This document shows, piece after piece, positions 25,762 to 34,248 of a stretch of DNA of 64,000 nt (the stretch's first letter is position 1; every line of letters begins with the position of its first letter). A program made the translations under genes and the position numbers. A model generated the notes under the pieces. The model was not told where the DNA came from. It saw only the letters and a list, made by a program, of their open reading frames with translations, and ran no database searches. This DNA is from Mycolicibacterium vinylchloridicum (lineage in GTDB: Bacteria; Actinomycetota; Actinomycetes; Mycobacteriales; Mycobacteriaceae): contig NZ_JACBJQ010000012.1 of assembly GCF_013404075.1 (NCBI RefSeq), forward strand, positions 1 to 64,000, given 5' to 3'.

Positions 25762-25860
25762 GTGGACTCCCTTGAATCATCGGCGGACTGTCCGGCATAC
25801 CCAGGAACCGGCGATACCAAATCTATGCGCAGGGGTTTGTGACTGTCGCGACAATTTGGC

Positions 25861-26286
25861 TCACGGAGTTGCGCCGTGGCCGCGGTGCCCCTTGGTGCGG
25901 CGCCGTTGCTTCATCTCGGCCTCGAACACGTGCCGCTGGCCGCCCATCATCTGGTCACGCACGGTGCGCTCATGGTCGCGTAACACCGACCAGTAGTTGT
26001 CGTCGAACTCTTCGACGACCTGGAAGGTCCAGCGACCCTCGAGGACGTTGCGGCCGACGAGCTCGGTGCTCAGCACCGCGGCGATGTCGGGGTGGCCGGA
26101 GTCCCGCAGCTTGTCGCAGGTCTCGCCGAGCAGGAGGTCGGCATGACCCATCAGCTGGTGAAAGGAGTAGAGGTGACCCCGTGCCCGCTCGACGTACTCC
26201 AGCGCCTCGGACAGTGATCCGACCGCCTCGACGGTGTCGTCGTCGACGCCGTCGGGTCGCCGCCCCAGGAGCTCGTCACCGCTCAT
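25861..26286 (-). CDS. Conserved hypothetical protein, His/Arg-rich C-terminus
   Basis: This is a 141-residue soluble protein, mostly helical by composition (AVGSLSEALEYVERARGHLYSFHQLMGHADLLL), ending in a basic tail (KQRRRTKGHRGHG). No family is recognised. Its ATG overlaps the stop of the RibD-like gene (ATGA), so it is the third gene of the HAD/RibD-like/hypothetical operon. Heavy codon bias and the overlap support it as real. Confidence 0.7.
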   Translation of the reverse strand: MSGDELLGRRPDGVDDDTVEAVGSLSEALEYVERARGHLYSFHQLMGHADLLLGETCDKLRDSGHPDIAAVLSTELVGRNVLEGRWTFQVVEEFDDNYWSVLRDHERTVRDQMMGGQRHVFEAEMKQRRRTKGHRGHGATP

Positions 26287-26987
26287 AGGCTTCCCTCGCC
26301 GGACCGGGTGTATCGCAGGTATACGTAGTCGTCCACCGTCACGACGTGGCCCAGTGTCATGCGCGCGGGCGCGGTGAGCGCGTGCGCTCCCGGGCGGTCG
26401 ATGGCGGCGGTGGCGGCCAGGGTGGGGGAGATCGTCAGGCACATCTCGTCGACGAGGTCGTTGGCCACGAGTTCGTCGAGCAGGGTGGGGCCGCCCTCGC
26501 ACAGGATCCGGCGCATGCCGCCGGCCTGCAGAGTGCTTATCGCGGCGGCGACGTTGACCGCGGTGTCGCCGGCGATCACCAGGTCGGCGTGGTCGCGCAC
26601 TTCGGGGTGGGCGTGCGCCAGGTGCGCGGTGGTGATCAGGATGGGTCGCTGCTTGGGATTGGCGAACAGTGCTGCGGGCAGGTGACCGGTGTGGGTCACC
26701 ACCGCGATGGGCGGGGCGGACTCGAGGCCCCAGCGTTCCCAGCGCTCGACGCACTGGTCGGCGGTCAGCCGGACCGGGCCGTAGCCTTCGGCGCGCACGG
26801 TCCCCGCCCCAACCAGCACCACGTCGGCGAATCCACGCAAGGCCAGCAGCAGATTCTGATCGTTCGTATCCGACAGCGGCCCCGCTCGTCCGCCGAATGC
26901 GGCCGCACCGTCCAGCGACATGATCATGTTGACTCGGACCCCGTCGGGTGGGTCACGGTAGAGCGGCACCAGTTCGTCGAAAATCAT
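26283..26987 (-). CDS. RibD C-terminal-domain (pyrimidine reductase-like) protein
   Basis: This 234-residue protein has the RibD_C/dihydrofolate reductase-like fold: RVNMIMSLDGAAAF at the start, the NADPH-binding LVGAGTVRAEGYG, and ILCEGGPTLLDEL near the C-terminus. It lacks the deaminase half of riboflavin-pathway RibD. It resembles M. tuberculosis Rv2671, which can act as an alternative dihydrofolate reductase, so either riboflavin-type or folate-type reduction is possible. It is coupled by ATGA overlaps to both operon partners. Confidence 0.82.
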   Translation of the reverse strand: MIFDELVPLYRDPPDGVRVNMIMSLDGAAAFGGRAGPLSDTNDQNLLLALRGFADVVLVGAGTVRAEGYGPVRLTADQCVERWERWGLESAPPIAVVTHTGHLPAALFANPKQRPILITTAHLAHAHPEVRDHADLVIAGDTAVNVAAAISTLQAGGMRRILCEGGPTLLDELVANDLVDEMCLTISPTLAATAAIDRPGAHALTAPARMTLGHVVTVDDYVYLRYTRSGEGSL

Positions 26988-27661
26988 CGGCGCTCGATCA
27001 GCGCGGCGATCGGTGAGTCGCCAAGGTGTTCGCACAGATCCTGGGCATCGTCGAAAATGGCTGCCGCTCCAGCGCTTTCGAGCTCACCACGCGACACGCC
27101 GCCGGATAGTACGGCGATGCAGGGGACCCCGGCGCGAGTGCTCGCCTCGACGTCCCAGACGGTGTCGCCGACGAACACGGCGTGCTCGGCGCTCACGCCG
27201 GCCTTCTCGAGAGCGACGTTGACGATGTCGGGCCTGGGCTTGGCCTGTTCGACGTCCTCGGAGGAGGTGATGGCTGATACCAGGTCATCGCACGACAGGG
27301 TCGCGAGTAGCATCGCCAGTTCGTTCTCCGGCGCCGACGTCGCCAGCACGACCTGCAGCTTCGAGTCGGCCACCTGTTGCAGCAGCTGACGTGCGCCGGG
27401 CAGGGCCGCCAGCAGCTCAGCGCTGGCCTCGTAGTAGCAGGTGTGTAAGTCCTTGAGCCGCTTCTGCACATCGTCGTCGGCACCCTTGGAGAGCTTGTCG
27501 ACCAGAGTGGAACCGTCCATCCCGATCGAGCGGTGGATGTGCCACGCCTCGACGGGCAGACGCGCCTCGTGGAAGGCTCGTTGCCAGGCGTGAACGTGCA
27601 GGTAATTCGAGTCGACGAGGGTGCCGTCGATGTCGAAGAGCACAGCGGGCCGCGGGTCCAT
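26984..27661 (-). CDS. HAD-superfamily phosphatase (beta-phosphoglucomutase/phosphoglycolate phosphatase-like)
   Basis: This is a 225-residue HAD hydrolase. Motif I is LFDIDGTLVDS (nucleophile Asp near residue 10), motif II is the Ser in ATSAPEN, motif III the Lys in AKPRPD, and motif IV VFVGDTVWDVEA. The helical cap is of the C1 type. It dephosphorylates a small metabolite; the neighbouring RibD-like protein makes a flavin precursor a reasonable guess. The start is ATG 27661 (27697 is possible). Its stop overlaps the next start. Confidence 0.85.
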   Translation of the reverse strand: MDPRPAVLFDIDGTLVDSNYLHVHAWQRAFHEARLPVEAWHIHRSIGMDGSTLVDKLSKGADDDVQKRLKDLHTCYYEASAELLAALPGARQLLQQVADSKLQVVLATSAPENELAMLLATLSCDDLVSAITSSEDVEQAKPRPDIVNVALEKAGVSAEHAVFVGDTVWDVEASTRAGVPCIAVLSGGVSRGELESAGAAAIFDDAQDLCEHLGDSPIAALIERR

Positions 27662-27732
27662 GGGCTGGGGTATACCCGTTTGCGTACGCCGAAACATTTT
27701 GTCTATCAGGTGCTTCAGCAGTCGCAGAACGC

Positions 27733-28458
27733 TCAGGACTCGGGTGTGTCCACGCCTTCGTCGGCAATGGCGCCGTCGTCGTCGCCCTCCTCGGGTTGCC
27801 AGGCATCGACGCCGATCGTGATCATCCGCAGTTGCTTGACGGCCGTGCGCTTGATCTCGTCGAGTGCGGCCGCGTCGTGGGCGTCTTCGATCGCCTCGGC
27901 GATGATGATCATCGAATTCACGAACAGGCTGGCCAAGATGTTGAGGTCTTCGGTACTCCAGGTGTTCAGACCGGGAAAGCGGGCCAGGTCGGTAGCCAGC
28001 TCCGAGGTGATCAGCCGGATCTCGGTGCGGATCGCATACCGCAGCACCGTCACACCGCTGGACCGTTCGCGCCCGATGAACCGCCAGTGCTCGCGCTGTT
28101 CGGCCACCCCGGCGACCAGGATCTCCACCGTCGACTCGATCACCCGGTTCGGGTCCAGCTTCCCCGCGCGAGCACTGCGCAACATCTCCCGCAGCGTGCG
28201 GAACGACTCGTCGATGAGCACCAGGCCGAGGGCTTCCATCGACTCGAAGTGCCGGTAGAACGCGGCGGGCACGATACCCGCCTCCCGGGTGACTTCGCGC
28301 AGGCTGAGACCGCTGAAGCTGCGCTCGTCCAGCAGCTTCAGCGCGGCAGCGATGATCGCCCGGCGGGTGGCCTCTTTGCGCTCCTCGCGCGAGGGCGTCT
28401 CCCGCGAGCGAGACCTGCTCGAGCGCTCACGGCGTGAGCTCGGCGTACGACTGTTCAC
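27733..28458 (-). CDS. TetR-family regulator divergent from the desaturase operon
   Basis: This 241-residue regulator has a basic, Ser/Arg-rich N-terminal extension (~1-25), then the TetR helix-turn-helix (RAIIAAALKLLDERSFSGLSLREV, AAFYRHFESMEALG) and a ligand domain with an acidic C-terminus. The only fitting start is GTG 28458. It has no ribosome-binding site but lies 7 bases after TAGCGT, which suggests a leaderless mRNA. It faces the reductase/desaturase genes and probably represses them, as DesT does in Pseudomonas. This role is inferred. Confidence 0.82.
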   Translation of the reverse strand: MNSRTPSSRRERSSRSRSRETPSREERKEATRRAIIAAALKLLDERSFSGLSLREVTREAGIVPAAFYRHFESMEALGLVLIDESFRTLREMLRSARAGKLDPNRVIESTVEILVAGVAEQREHWRFIGRERSSGVTVLRYAIRTEIRLITSELATDLARFPGLNTWSTEDLNILASLFVNSMIIIAEAIEDAHDAAALDEIKRTAVKQLRMITIGVDAWQPEEGDDDGAIADEGVDTPES

Positions 28459-28468
28459 TGTTGTGAAC
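28453..28468. promoter_or_regulatory. TetR operator between the regulator and the desaturase operon
   Basis: The perfect inverted repeat GTTCAC-TGTT-GTGAAC covers the start codon of the divergent tetR gene. A further half-site, GTTCAC, lies at 28531-28536 at the beginning of the reductase gene. Binding here would block tetR transcription directly and could also control the rightward operon. Confidence 0.65.
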
Positions 28469-28528
28469 GCTACCACACTCTGGCCAAATTCCTTGACGAC
28501 GTGCACTTTCACCAGGAACGGTATACAT

Positions 28529-29575
28529 ATGTTCACTCAAACTCTGACCAAGAAGGTGCTCCGCTCGCCGCTGGTCGATCTGCTCACCGGTCCGCATGGC
28601 GTCGACCGGTACACCGAGCTGGTGGACCCGACCTGGACCACTGACGCCAGGGCCAAGGTGGTCGACGTACGACGGACCACCCCGCGCAGCGTCACCCTCC
28701 TCCTTGCCCCGAATGCGGCCGTCGCCGGCTACCGCGCCGGCCAACACCTGAACGTGACGGTGGAGATCGACGGCCGCCGCCACACCCGCTGCTATTCGCC
28801 GGCCGGCGCCGAAGGCTCGCCGCTCATCGAGCTGACGATCGGCTGCCACGACGGCGGCCTGGTGTCGGGCCACCTCTACCGGCACGCCCGCCCCGGCATG
28901 GTCGTCGGGCTCTCTGAACCGGCAGGCGACTTCGTGATGCCCGACCGCAGGCCCCGGCGCATTCTGTTCGTCTCCGGCGGCAGCGGGATCACCCCGGTGA
29001 TGTCGATGCTGCGGACCCTGCATGCCGAGGGCTTCGACGGCGACGTGGCCTTCATCCACTACGCCCGCAAGCCGGAGGAGGCGTGTTACCGAGCCGAGCT
29101 CGCGGCCATGCCGTACCGGGTCCTCCACGGCTACACCCGCTCGCCCGGCGGCGAGCTCACCGGCCGCTTCGGTCCCGAGCACCTGCAGGCCGCCATGGTC
29201 GATCCTGACGCGGTGTACGTCTGCGGACCACCGGCTCTCGTCGAGGCGGTGCGGGAGCACTGCAGCGAAGTCTCGGCCGAAAGCTTCGTCCCGATGCCGT
29301 TCGTCGCCCCGGATTCTCCGTCGGGCGGTCGAATTACCTTCCGGGACAGCGCAATCGACACAGAAGACGACGGACGTCCCCTGCTGGACCAGGCCGAGGA
29401 CGCCGGGCTGAACCCCACCAGCGGATGCCGGATGGGCATCTGCCATACCTGCACCCGCCGCAAGCATCGCGGCGCCGTGCGCAACGTGACCACCGGCGCG
29501 GTATCGACCGCCGACGAGGAGGACGTGCAGATCTGCGTGTCCGTTCCCGTGGGCGACGTCGAGATCGCGTTGTGA
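28529..29575 (+). CDS. Ferredoxin-NAD(P)H reductase with 2Fe-2S domain (desaturase electron donor)
   Basis: This 348-residue protein carries electrons from NAD(P)H to the desaturase. An FAD domain (RCYSPAGAEGSPLIELTI) is followed by an NAD domain (FVSGGSGITPVMSML, VYVCGPPALVEAV) and a C-terminal plant-type 2Fe-2S domain with C300-x4-C305-x2-C308-x27-C336. It resembles M. tuberculosis Rv3230c, the partner of DesA3. The ATG 28529 is preceded by AGGAA. The desaturase gene begins 16 bases after its stop. Confidence 0.9.
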   Translation: MFTQTLTKKVLRSPLVDLLTGPHGVDRYTELVDPTWTTDARAKVVDVRRTTPRSVTLLLAPNAAVAGYRAGQHLNVTVEIDGRRHTRCYSPAGAEGSPLIELTIGCHDGGLVSGHLYRHARPGMVVGLSEPAGDFVMPDRRPRRILFVSGGSGITPVMSMLRTLHAEGFDGDVAFIHYARKPEEACYRAELAAMPYRVLHGYTRSPGGELTGRFGPEHLQAAMVDPDAVYVCGPPALVEAVREHCSEVSAESFVPMPFVAPDSPSGGRITFRDSAIDTEDDGRPLLDQAEDAGLNPTSGCRMGICHTCTRRKHRGAVRNVTTGAVSTADEEDVQICVSVPVGDVEIAL

Positions 29576-29591
29576 GACGAAAGGGAAAACC

Positions 29592-30689
29592 ATGACCCCC
29601 CAACACATCACACTGACACCCGAGCAGGCCGACGAGTTCGGCCGCGAACTCGACGCCATCAAGGAACGGGTGATCGCCGACCTCGGCCAGACCGACGTCG
29701 ACTACATCCGCCGGGTCATCAAGGCTCAGCGCGCCATGGAGATCGGCGGCCGCGCGCTGCTGATGGCCGGCATCTTCCCGCCGGCCTGGCTGGCCGGCAC
29801 CGCGCTGCTCGGGATCTCGAAGATCTTGGACAACATGGAGATCGGCCACAACGTCATGCACGGGCAGTACGAGTGGACCGGCGACCCTGCGCTGGCCGGC
29901 CGCACCTTCGAATGGGACACCGCGTGCCCGGCCGACCAGTGGCGGCACTCGCACAACTTCTCTCACCACACGTTCACCAACATCGTCGGCATGGACCGCG
30001 ACATCGGTTACGGCATCCTGCGGATGAGCCCCGACCAACGCTGGCGGCCCTACTACTTGGGCAACCCGGTGTATGCCTTCCTGCTTATGGTGCTGTTCCA
30101 GTACGGCGTCGCATTGCACGAGCTGGAGACCGAACGCATCCGCTCCGGCGCGATCTCGCTGTCCGACAAGCGTGAGGTTCTCCGCGAGATCTGGCACAAG
30201 ACCCGTCGCCAGCTGCTCAAGGACTACGTCGCCTTTCCGCTGCTGGCCGGACCGGTCGCGCCGTTCGTGTTCACCGGCAATCTGACGGCCAACCTGATCC
30301 GCAACGTGTGGTCCTACGCGATCATCTTCTGTGGTCATTTCCCGGATGGCACGCAGGAATTCACCGTCGAGGAGACCCGCAACGAGTCTCGTGGTCAGTG
30401 GTACTTCCGGCAAATCCTCGGCTCGGCCAACCTGACCGGCGGCAAGCTCTTCCACCTGCTGTCGGGCAACCTGTCCCACCAGATCGAGCACCACCTGTTC
30501 CCGGATGTGCCGGCGCGCCGCTACGCCGAGATGGCCCCGCGTGTTCGCGAGGTGTGCGAGCGTTACGGCGTGCCGTACAACGCGGGGCCGCTGCCCAAAC
30601 AGTTCGCCACCGTGGTGCGCAAGATCGTCAAGCTGGCGTTGCCGACCAGGCAGCGCCAGGAGTCCGACGAACTGGTCGCGGCCGCCTGA
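29592..30689 (+). CDS. Membrane fatty acyl-CoA desaturase (DesA3-like)
   Basis: This is a 365-residue di-iron membrane desaturase with all three His boxes: HNVMH (86-90), HSHNFSHH (119-126) and HQIEHH (296-301). Two hydrophobic segments lie near 55-78 and 150-170. Family members insert a delta-9 double bond in stearoyl-CoA using electrons from the reductase encoded just upstream. It is shorter than M. tuberculosis DesA3 and is probably a paralogue rather than the orthologue. The ribosome-binding site is AAGGG. Confidence 0.9.
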   Translation: MTPQHITLTPEQADEFGRELDAIKERVIADLGQTDVDYIRRVIKAQRAMEIGGRALLMAGIFPPAWLAGTALLGISKILDNMEIGHNVMHGQYEWTGDPALAGRTFEWDTACPADQWRHSHNFSHHTFTNIVGMDRDIGYGILRMSPDQRWRPYYLGNPVYAFLLMVLFQYGVALHELETERIRSGAISLSDKREVLREIWHKTRRQLLKDYVAFPLLAGPVAPFVFTGNLTANLIRNVWSYAIIFCGHFPDGTQEFTVEETRNESRGQWYFRQILGSANLTGGKLFHLLSGNLSHQIEHHLFPDVPARRYAEMAPRVREVCERYGVPYNAGPLPKQFATVVRKIVKLALPTRQRQESDELVAAA

Positions 30690-32591
30690 TCACTTCGGCT
30701 TGGTCAGGTCGTACACATCGTCGTCGCCGACCTGGATCGCGGCAAACGTTGCGGTGACCCAGTCGGTGAGGCCGGTGTGACTGCGATTGCCTGCCGGCCA
30801 CCCGCCGGGTTTGCCCCGCCAGTCCTTCTCGACGATGTAGTACGTCACCTGGCCATCGGAGACGTCAGCCTTGAACTGGCCGAGGCTGGGAACCGGGTCT
30901 GCCCCGGTGAATCCGCCGATCGCCATGACCGCAGTGCCGCTTGATAATTCGAGACCGGCTGCCGTCGACGATCCGACCACCGCCGCCGACCACTTCGTCC
31001 TGGTGGCCCGCAACAGATTGGCCAGCTGCGGATTGTCCTGCGTCTCGTCGAATCCCGCTCCAAAGCCGGTCTTCGGCCGCGACGGACCTACCGTCGGTCC
31101 GCCACCGCGATGTGCCGCGCCGAGCGTGGCCATCGCGTAGGCAGTCGGGCCGGCCAGCATCGCAGCGACCCCCAGTGCGGCGGCGGCCAGCGCGACTCGG
31201 CGCCTGCTCGGCGCCGACACCGCGAGCGTGACCGCCGCCAGTACGGTGCAGGCCAGGATCGTCCATCGCAGCGCGGGCAGCCAATCCCCGTTGCGGCCCA
31301 GCACAAACCAACTCCAGATCCCGGTCACCGCAATCAGCGCGGTCAGACCGATACGCCCGAAGCGGGATTGGCGGCGCACCCACATTTCCTGGGCACCGAT
31401 CGCCACCATGCCGGCCACCGCGGGCGCCAGCGACAGGCAGTAGTAAGGGTGCACCATGCCCTTCATGTAGCTCAGCACCAGGCCGTCGACGATCAGCCAT
31501 CCGCCGAGCAGCAGCGCGCCCGCACGGACTGTGTCGGTGCGAGGGGCTCGCCCGCGGGAGATCAGCACGAGCACGAAGGCGAGCAGTGCCGCCGGAACCA
31601 GCCAGCCGACCTCGAAACCGAACTCGCCGGCCAACAACCGGCTCAGCCCCTCCTTCTGGCCACCCATACCGCCGAACCCGCCGAGGTGACGCAGGCCGTC
31701 GCCGACGGAGTTACCGAGCGGATCGCTGGGGCCGAAGTTCATGTGGTTGTGCCCGAGTACCCGGGCAAACCCGTTGTAGCCCAGCACAAGATCCATGAAG
31801 CTGTTGTCCGTCGAACCGGCGATGTACGGGCGCGACGAGGCCGGCCACACCACCGTCAACACCACGAACCAGCCGGCCGACACTCCGAACGCCGCCAGTG
31901 CGCCGAGCAAGTGCAACACCCGTGTCCGCAGCGTCGTCGGTGCGGCGATGAGGTAGACCACCCCCACGGCCGGCACCACCATCAGCCCTTCGAGCATCTT
32001 GGCCAGAAACGCGAACCCCAGCGCGACGCCCGCCCAGGCCAGCCACGTGCCGCTCGCCCGGTCGAGCGCGCGCACGGTGCAGTAGGCGGAGACCATCATC
32101 AGCAGGACCATCGCGGCGTCGGGGTTGTTGAAGCGGAACATCAACGCGGCCACCGGCGTGAGTGCCAGCGCGGCAGCCGCGAGCAGCCCCGCACGCGGGC
32201 CGCAGATGCGTGTCACCGCCGCATAGAGCAGCGCGACCGTCGCCACCGCCATGAGTGCCTCGGGAATCAGCATGCTGGCACTGCTGAAGCCGAACAGCTG
32301 GCCCGACAATCCCATCACCCACTGGGACACCGGCGGCTTGTCGACGGTGATGAAATTGGCCGAGTCGAGCGAACCGAACAGCAGCGCCTCCCAGTTCCTC
32401 GAGCCGGCCTGAGCGGCGCCGGCGTAGAACTGGTTTCCCATACCGTTGACGGTGATGTTCCACAGGTACATCACGGCGGTGCCGGTGAGCAGCAGCACCA
32501 ATCCGGCGCGGTCCCATCGCGACGGGCGGGCTGGGGTTGTGGCAATCTCGGTGGCGTCCTGCGGCAGCGGGGTTTGGAACGTCGTTGTCAC
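30690..32591 (-). CDS. ArnT-like (GT39/PMT-superfamily) membrane glycosyltransferase
   Basis: This is a 633-residue membrane protein with ~12 helices and the PMT/ArnT glycosyltransferase pattern: the first external loop has an acidic catalytic region and SANFITVDKPPVSQW. A soluble C-terminal domain (~490-633) includes the motif AIGGFTGADPVPSL. It transfers a sugar from a polyprenyl-phosphate donor to an envelope acceptor that cannot be named. GTG 32591 follows AGGTG. It is tail-to-tail with the desaturase, no base between the stops. Confidence 0.85.
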   Translation of the reverse strand: MTTTFQTPLPQDATEIATTPARPSRWDRAGLVLLLTGTAVMYLWNITVNGMGNQFYAGAAQAGSRNWEALLFGSLDSANFITVDKPPVSQWVMGLSGQLFGFSSASMLIPEALMAVATVALLYAAVTRICGPRAGLLAAAALALTPVAALMFRFNNPDAAMVLLMMVSAYCTVRALDRASGTWLAWAGVALGFAFLAKMLEGLMVVPAVGVVYLIAAPTTLRTRVLHLLGALAAFGVSAGWFVVLTVVWPASSRPYIAGSTDNSFMDLVLGYNGFARVLGHNHMNFGPSDPLGNSVGDGLRHLGGFGGMGGQKEGLSRLLAGEFGFEVGWLVPAALLAFVLVLISRGRAPRTDTVRAGALLLGGWLIVDGLVLSYMKGMVHPYYCLSLAPAVAGMVAIGAQEMWVRRQSRFGRIGLTALIAVTGIWSWFVLGRNGDWLPALRWTILACTVLAAVTLAVSAPSRRRVALAAAALGVAAMLAGPTAYAMATLGAAHRGGGPTVGPSRPKTGFGAGFDETQDNPQLANLLRATRTKWSAAVVGSSTAAGLELSSGTAVMAIGGFTGADPVPSLGQFKADVSDGQVTYYIVEKDWRGKPGGWPAGNRSHTGLTDWVTATFAAIQVGDDDVYDLTKPK

Positions 32592-32720
32592 AACACCTAT
32601 TGACCCACTTATGCCTGACTGTTGACTGTAAGGAAACTGGCGGCGCTGTTGCCGAGCTGGCATCTGACTGTTATTGCTTGCTGCTCGTACGGACGGGCTC
32701 GGTGTGTCACGGTCGACGCT

Positions 32721-33422
32721 GTGGGCGCCACCGTCGTGAGAAAGACCGACAGCCAGCTAGCGGCCCGGTGTGCGGCCGTGGCTTCGATCGGCGCAGCCGT
32801 CATCCATGTCGCCGTGGTGCCGATGCACTGGACAGACTGGCTGCCGTCAGGGGTGTTCTTCGCCGCGATCGCGGCGTTTCAGCTGGTTTGGGGATTTCTC
32901 GCATGGTCGCGACCGACGCGAATACTGCTCGCCGCCGGCGCCGCGGCCAATCTCGGTTCAGCTGCGTTGTGGGTTATGTCCCGAACCGCGGGTGCCCCGT
33001 TCGGCCCCAACGCGGGAGTGCCCGAGGCGGTCGAGGCGGCCGGGATAGCGGTCCTGCTGCTTCAGTGCTACGTGATCATGGGTGCGGGGTGGGCATTGCT
33101 TCGGCGCTACCGGGGAGACGAGATTTCAGGTCTCGGGCGAGCCGTGGTGTTGTTGGGAGCCAACGCCGTGATGGCAGGTGCGGTCACGGTTGGCCTGGCG
33201 TCCGGCCTCCAGGGCCAACACCATCACCACGGCGGCCCGGCTGAGGCAGAACGGGCGCCGGGCCACCATGCTGATGTGACCGACCATGATCTCCAGGTGG
33301 TGCCTGTGGCTCCGCCGGGACTACCGGTGACTGACATGAGCCTGAACACAGCCGGTGATCATCATTCGGAATCCCCGGCCCCGGCGGAGGCCGACGGTCA
33401 CCAGCACAGCCATGGCGACTGA
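32721..33422 (+). CDS. Membrane protein with His-rich C-terminal tail
   Basis: This is a ~233-residue protein with four membrane helices (from VASIGAAVIHVAVV to VVLLGANAVMAGAVTVG) and a ~65-residue C-terminal tail that contains about 17 His, including a run of four and the ending HQHSHGD. Such tails bind metal ions; a role in metal handling is inferred. The start is uncertain: GTG 32721 and 32736 are both possible and neither has a clear ribosome-binding site. Family not recognised. Confidence 0.6.
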   Translation: MGATVVRKTDSQLAARCAAVASIGAAVIHVAVVPMHWTDWLPSGVFFAAIAAFQLVWGFLAWSRPTRILLAAGAAANLGSAALWVMSRTAGAPFGPNAGVPEAVEAAGIAVLLLQCYVIMGAGWALLRRYRGDEISGLGRAVVLLGANAVMAGAVTVGLASGLQGQHHHHGGPAEAERAPGHHADVTDHDLQVVPVAPPGLPVTDMSLNTAGDHHSESPAPAEADGHQHSHGD

Positions 33423-33441
33423 GAACTGATCAACTCACCGC

Positions 33442-33903
33442 TCAATGGGCGTGTTCGAAGAGGACCAGGGTGTGCACCAAGGAGCCATCGACGAAATAGG
33501 CCCGACAGTCGAAGTGGTCGGACAGCGTCGAGCCGACTTCGGTGGGCGTACTGATCACACCCGAGACGTTCAGCACGGTGATGCGGGATTCGTCGATGTC
33601 TTTGAGGGGTTCCTCGAGGGTGAGCGAGAACAGATCTCGGCCGTCGACGTCGAGGGCGCTGGCCTCAGCCCGTACCTCGGAGAAGTGCGACGTCGACGGA
33701 GATAGCACCTTCTCGAGCACGTCGCGTTGGCAACGCTGCTGAGCGGACTGTTCGGCTGTAGGACCGGCGTCGTCGGCTTTCCACAGCCGCAGCGCGCCCG
33801 TGGTGATGGCAACGGCGACGATGGCCGCGCCCACCAGGACAAGGGCGGCGAACAGCACGAGTCGGCTTCTGCGCCGTATGTGATTCCCAGGGTTGTCGAC
33901 CAT
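33442..33903 (-). CDS. Single-pass membrane protein of unknown function
   Basis: This 153-residue protein has a basic N-terminus, one membrane helix (~15-38) and an exported domain of ~110 residues with two Cys (QQRCQRD and DHFDCRAY) and conserved-looking VSGVISTPTEVG. No named domain is recognised. The ATG is preceded by AGGAGGG. It lies divergent from the M56/BlaI genes and convergent with the His-rich protein. Confidence 0.65.
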   Translation of the reverse strand: MVDNPGNHIRRRSRLVLFAALVLVGAAIVAVAITTGALRLWKADDAGPTAEQSAQQRCQRDVLEKVLSPSTSHFSEVRAEASALDVDGRDLFSLTLEEPLKDIDESRITVLNVSGVISTPTEVGSTLSDHFDCRAYFVDGSLVHTLVLFEHAH

Positions 33904-34248
33904 CGCCCTCCTGCCCGTCGCACCGCGAGGCTCTGCTCGCGGACGATACGCGATGACGGATGTGGGTCCTCGATTCGGCGCAGTCTGCCCACTTCTTCGT
34001 CAAATCTTTATGGAAGGCATATGGGGGCCATACCGGCGCCGGGGCAGATTCGGGCCTGTCCTGGGTCAGAACCACGGCTGGGGTTGGGATACAACGTGAT
34101 TGCGCTACCGATCGCTGCGGGCGTGAAGTGGTTCTCCGTAGTAACTACGTATTCGGCTACTGTCGAGCTCAGTAGTTAGCGCGTGGTGGTGACGCCTCTC
34201 GCCGGGAGGGCCGGTTATCGTGAGGCGGAGAAAGGGGTGGCGCGGCCA
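33904..34248. other. Intergenic region with BlaI-type operator
   Basis: About 345 bases without a gene separate the leftward membrane protein from the rightward M56 peptidase. It contains the palindrome at 34137-34149 and a second inverted repeat CTACTG-N7-CAGTAG at 34157-34175. Both contain TAC/GTA arms like BlaI/MecI operators. Confidence 0.6.
34137..34149. promoter_or_regulatory. BlaI-type operator upstream of the M56/BlaI genes
   Basis: CGTAGT-A-ACTACG is a perfect palindrome about 100 bases before the M56 start. The same 15 bases (CGTAGTAACTACGTA) recur at 35691-35705 before the NlpC/P60 gene. BlaI-family repressors bind such symmetric TAC...GTA sites. Confidence 0.7.

Noticed and set aside
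28427..29662. 411-codon - strand frame opposite the reductase
   Set aside because: Antisense to a gene whose FAD, NAD and iron-sulfur motifs are intact.
31110..32603. 497-codon + strand frame opposite the ArnT-like glycosyltransferase
   Set aside because: Antisense shadow; rich in Gln/His/Arg and without hydrophobic or catalytic pattern.
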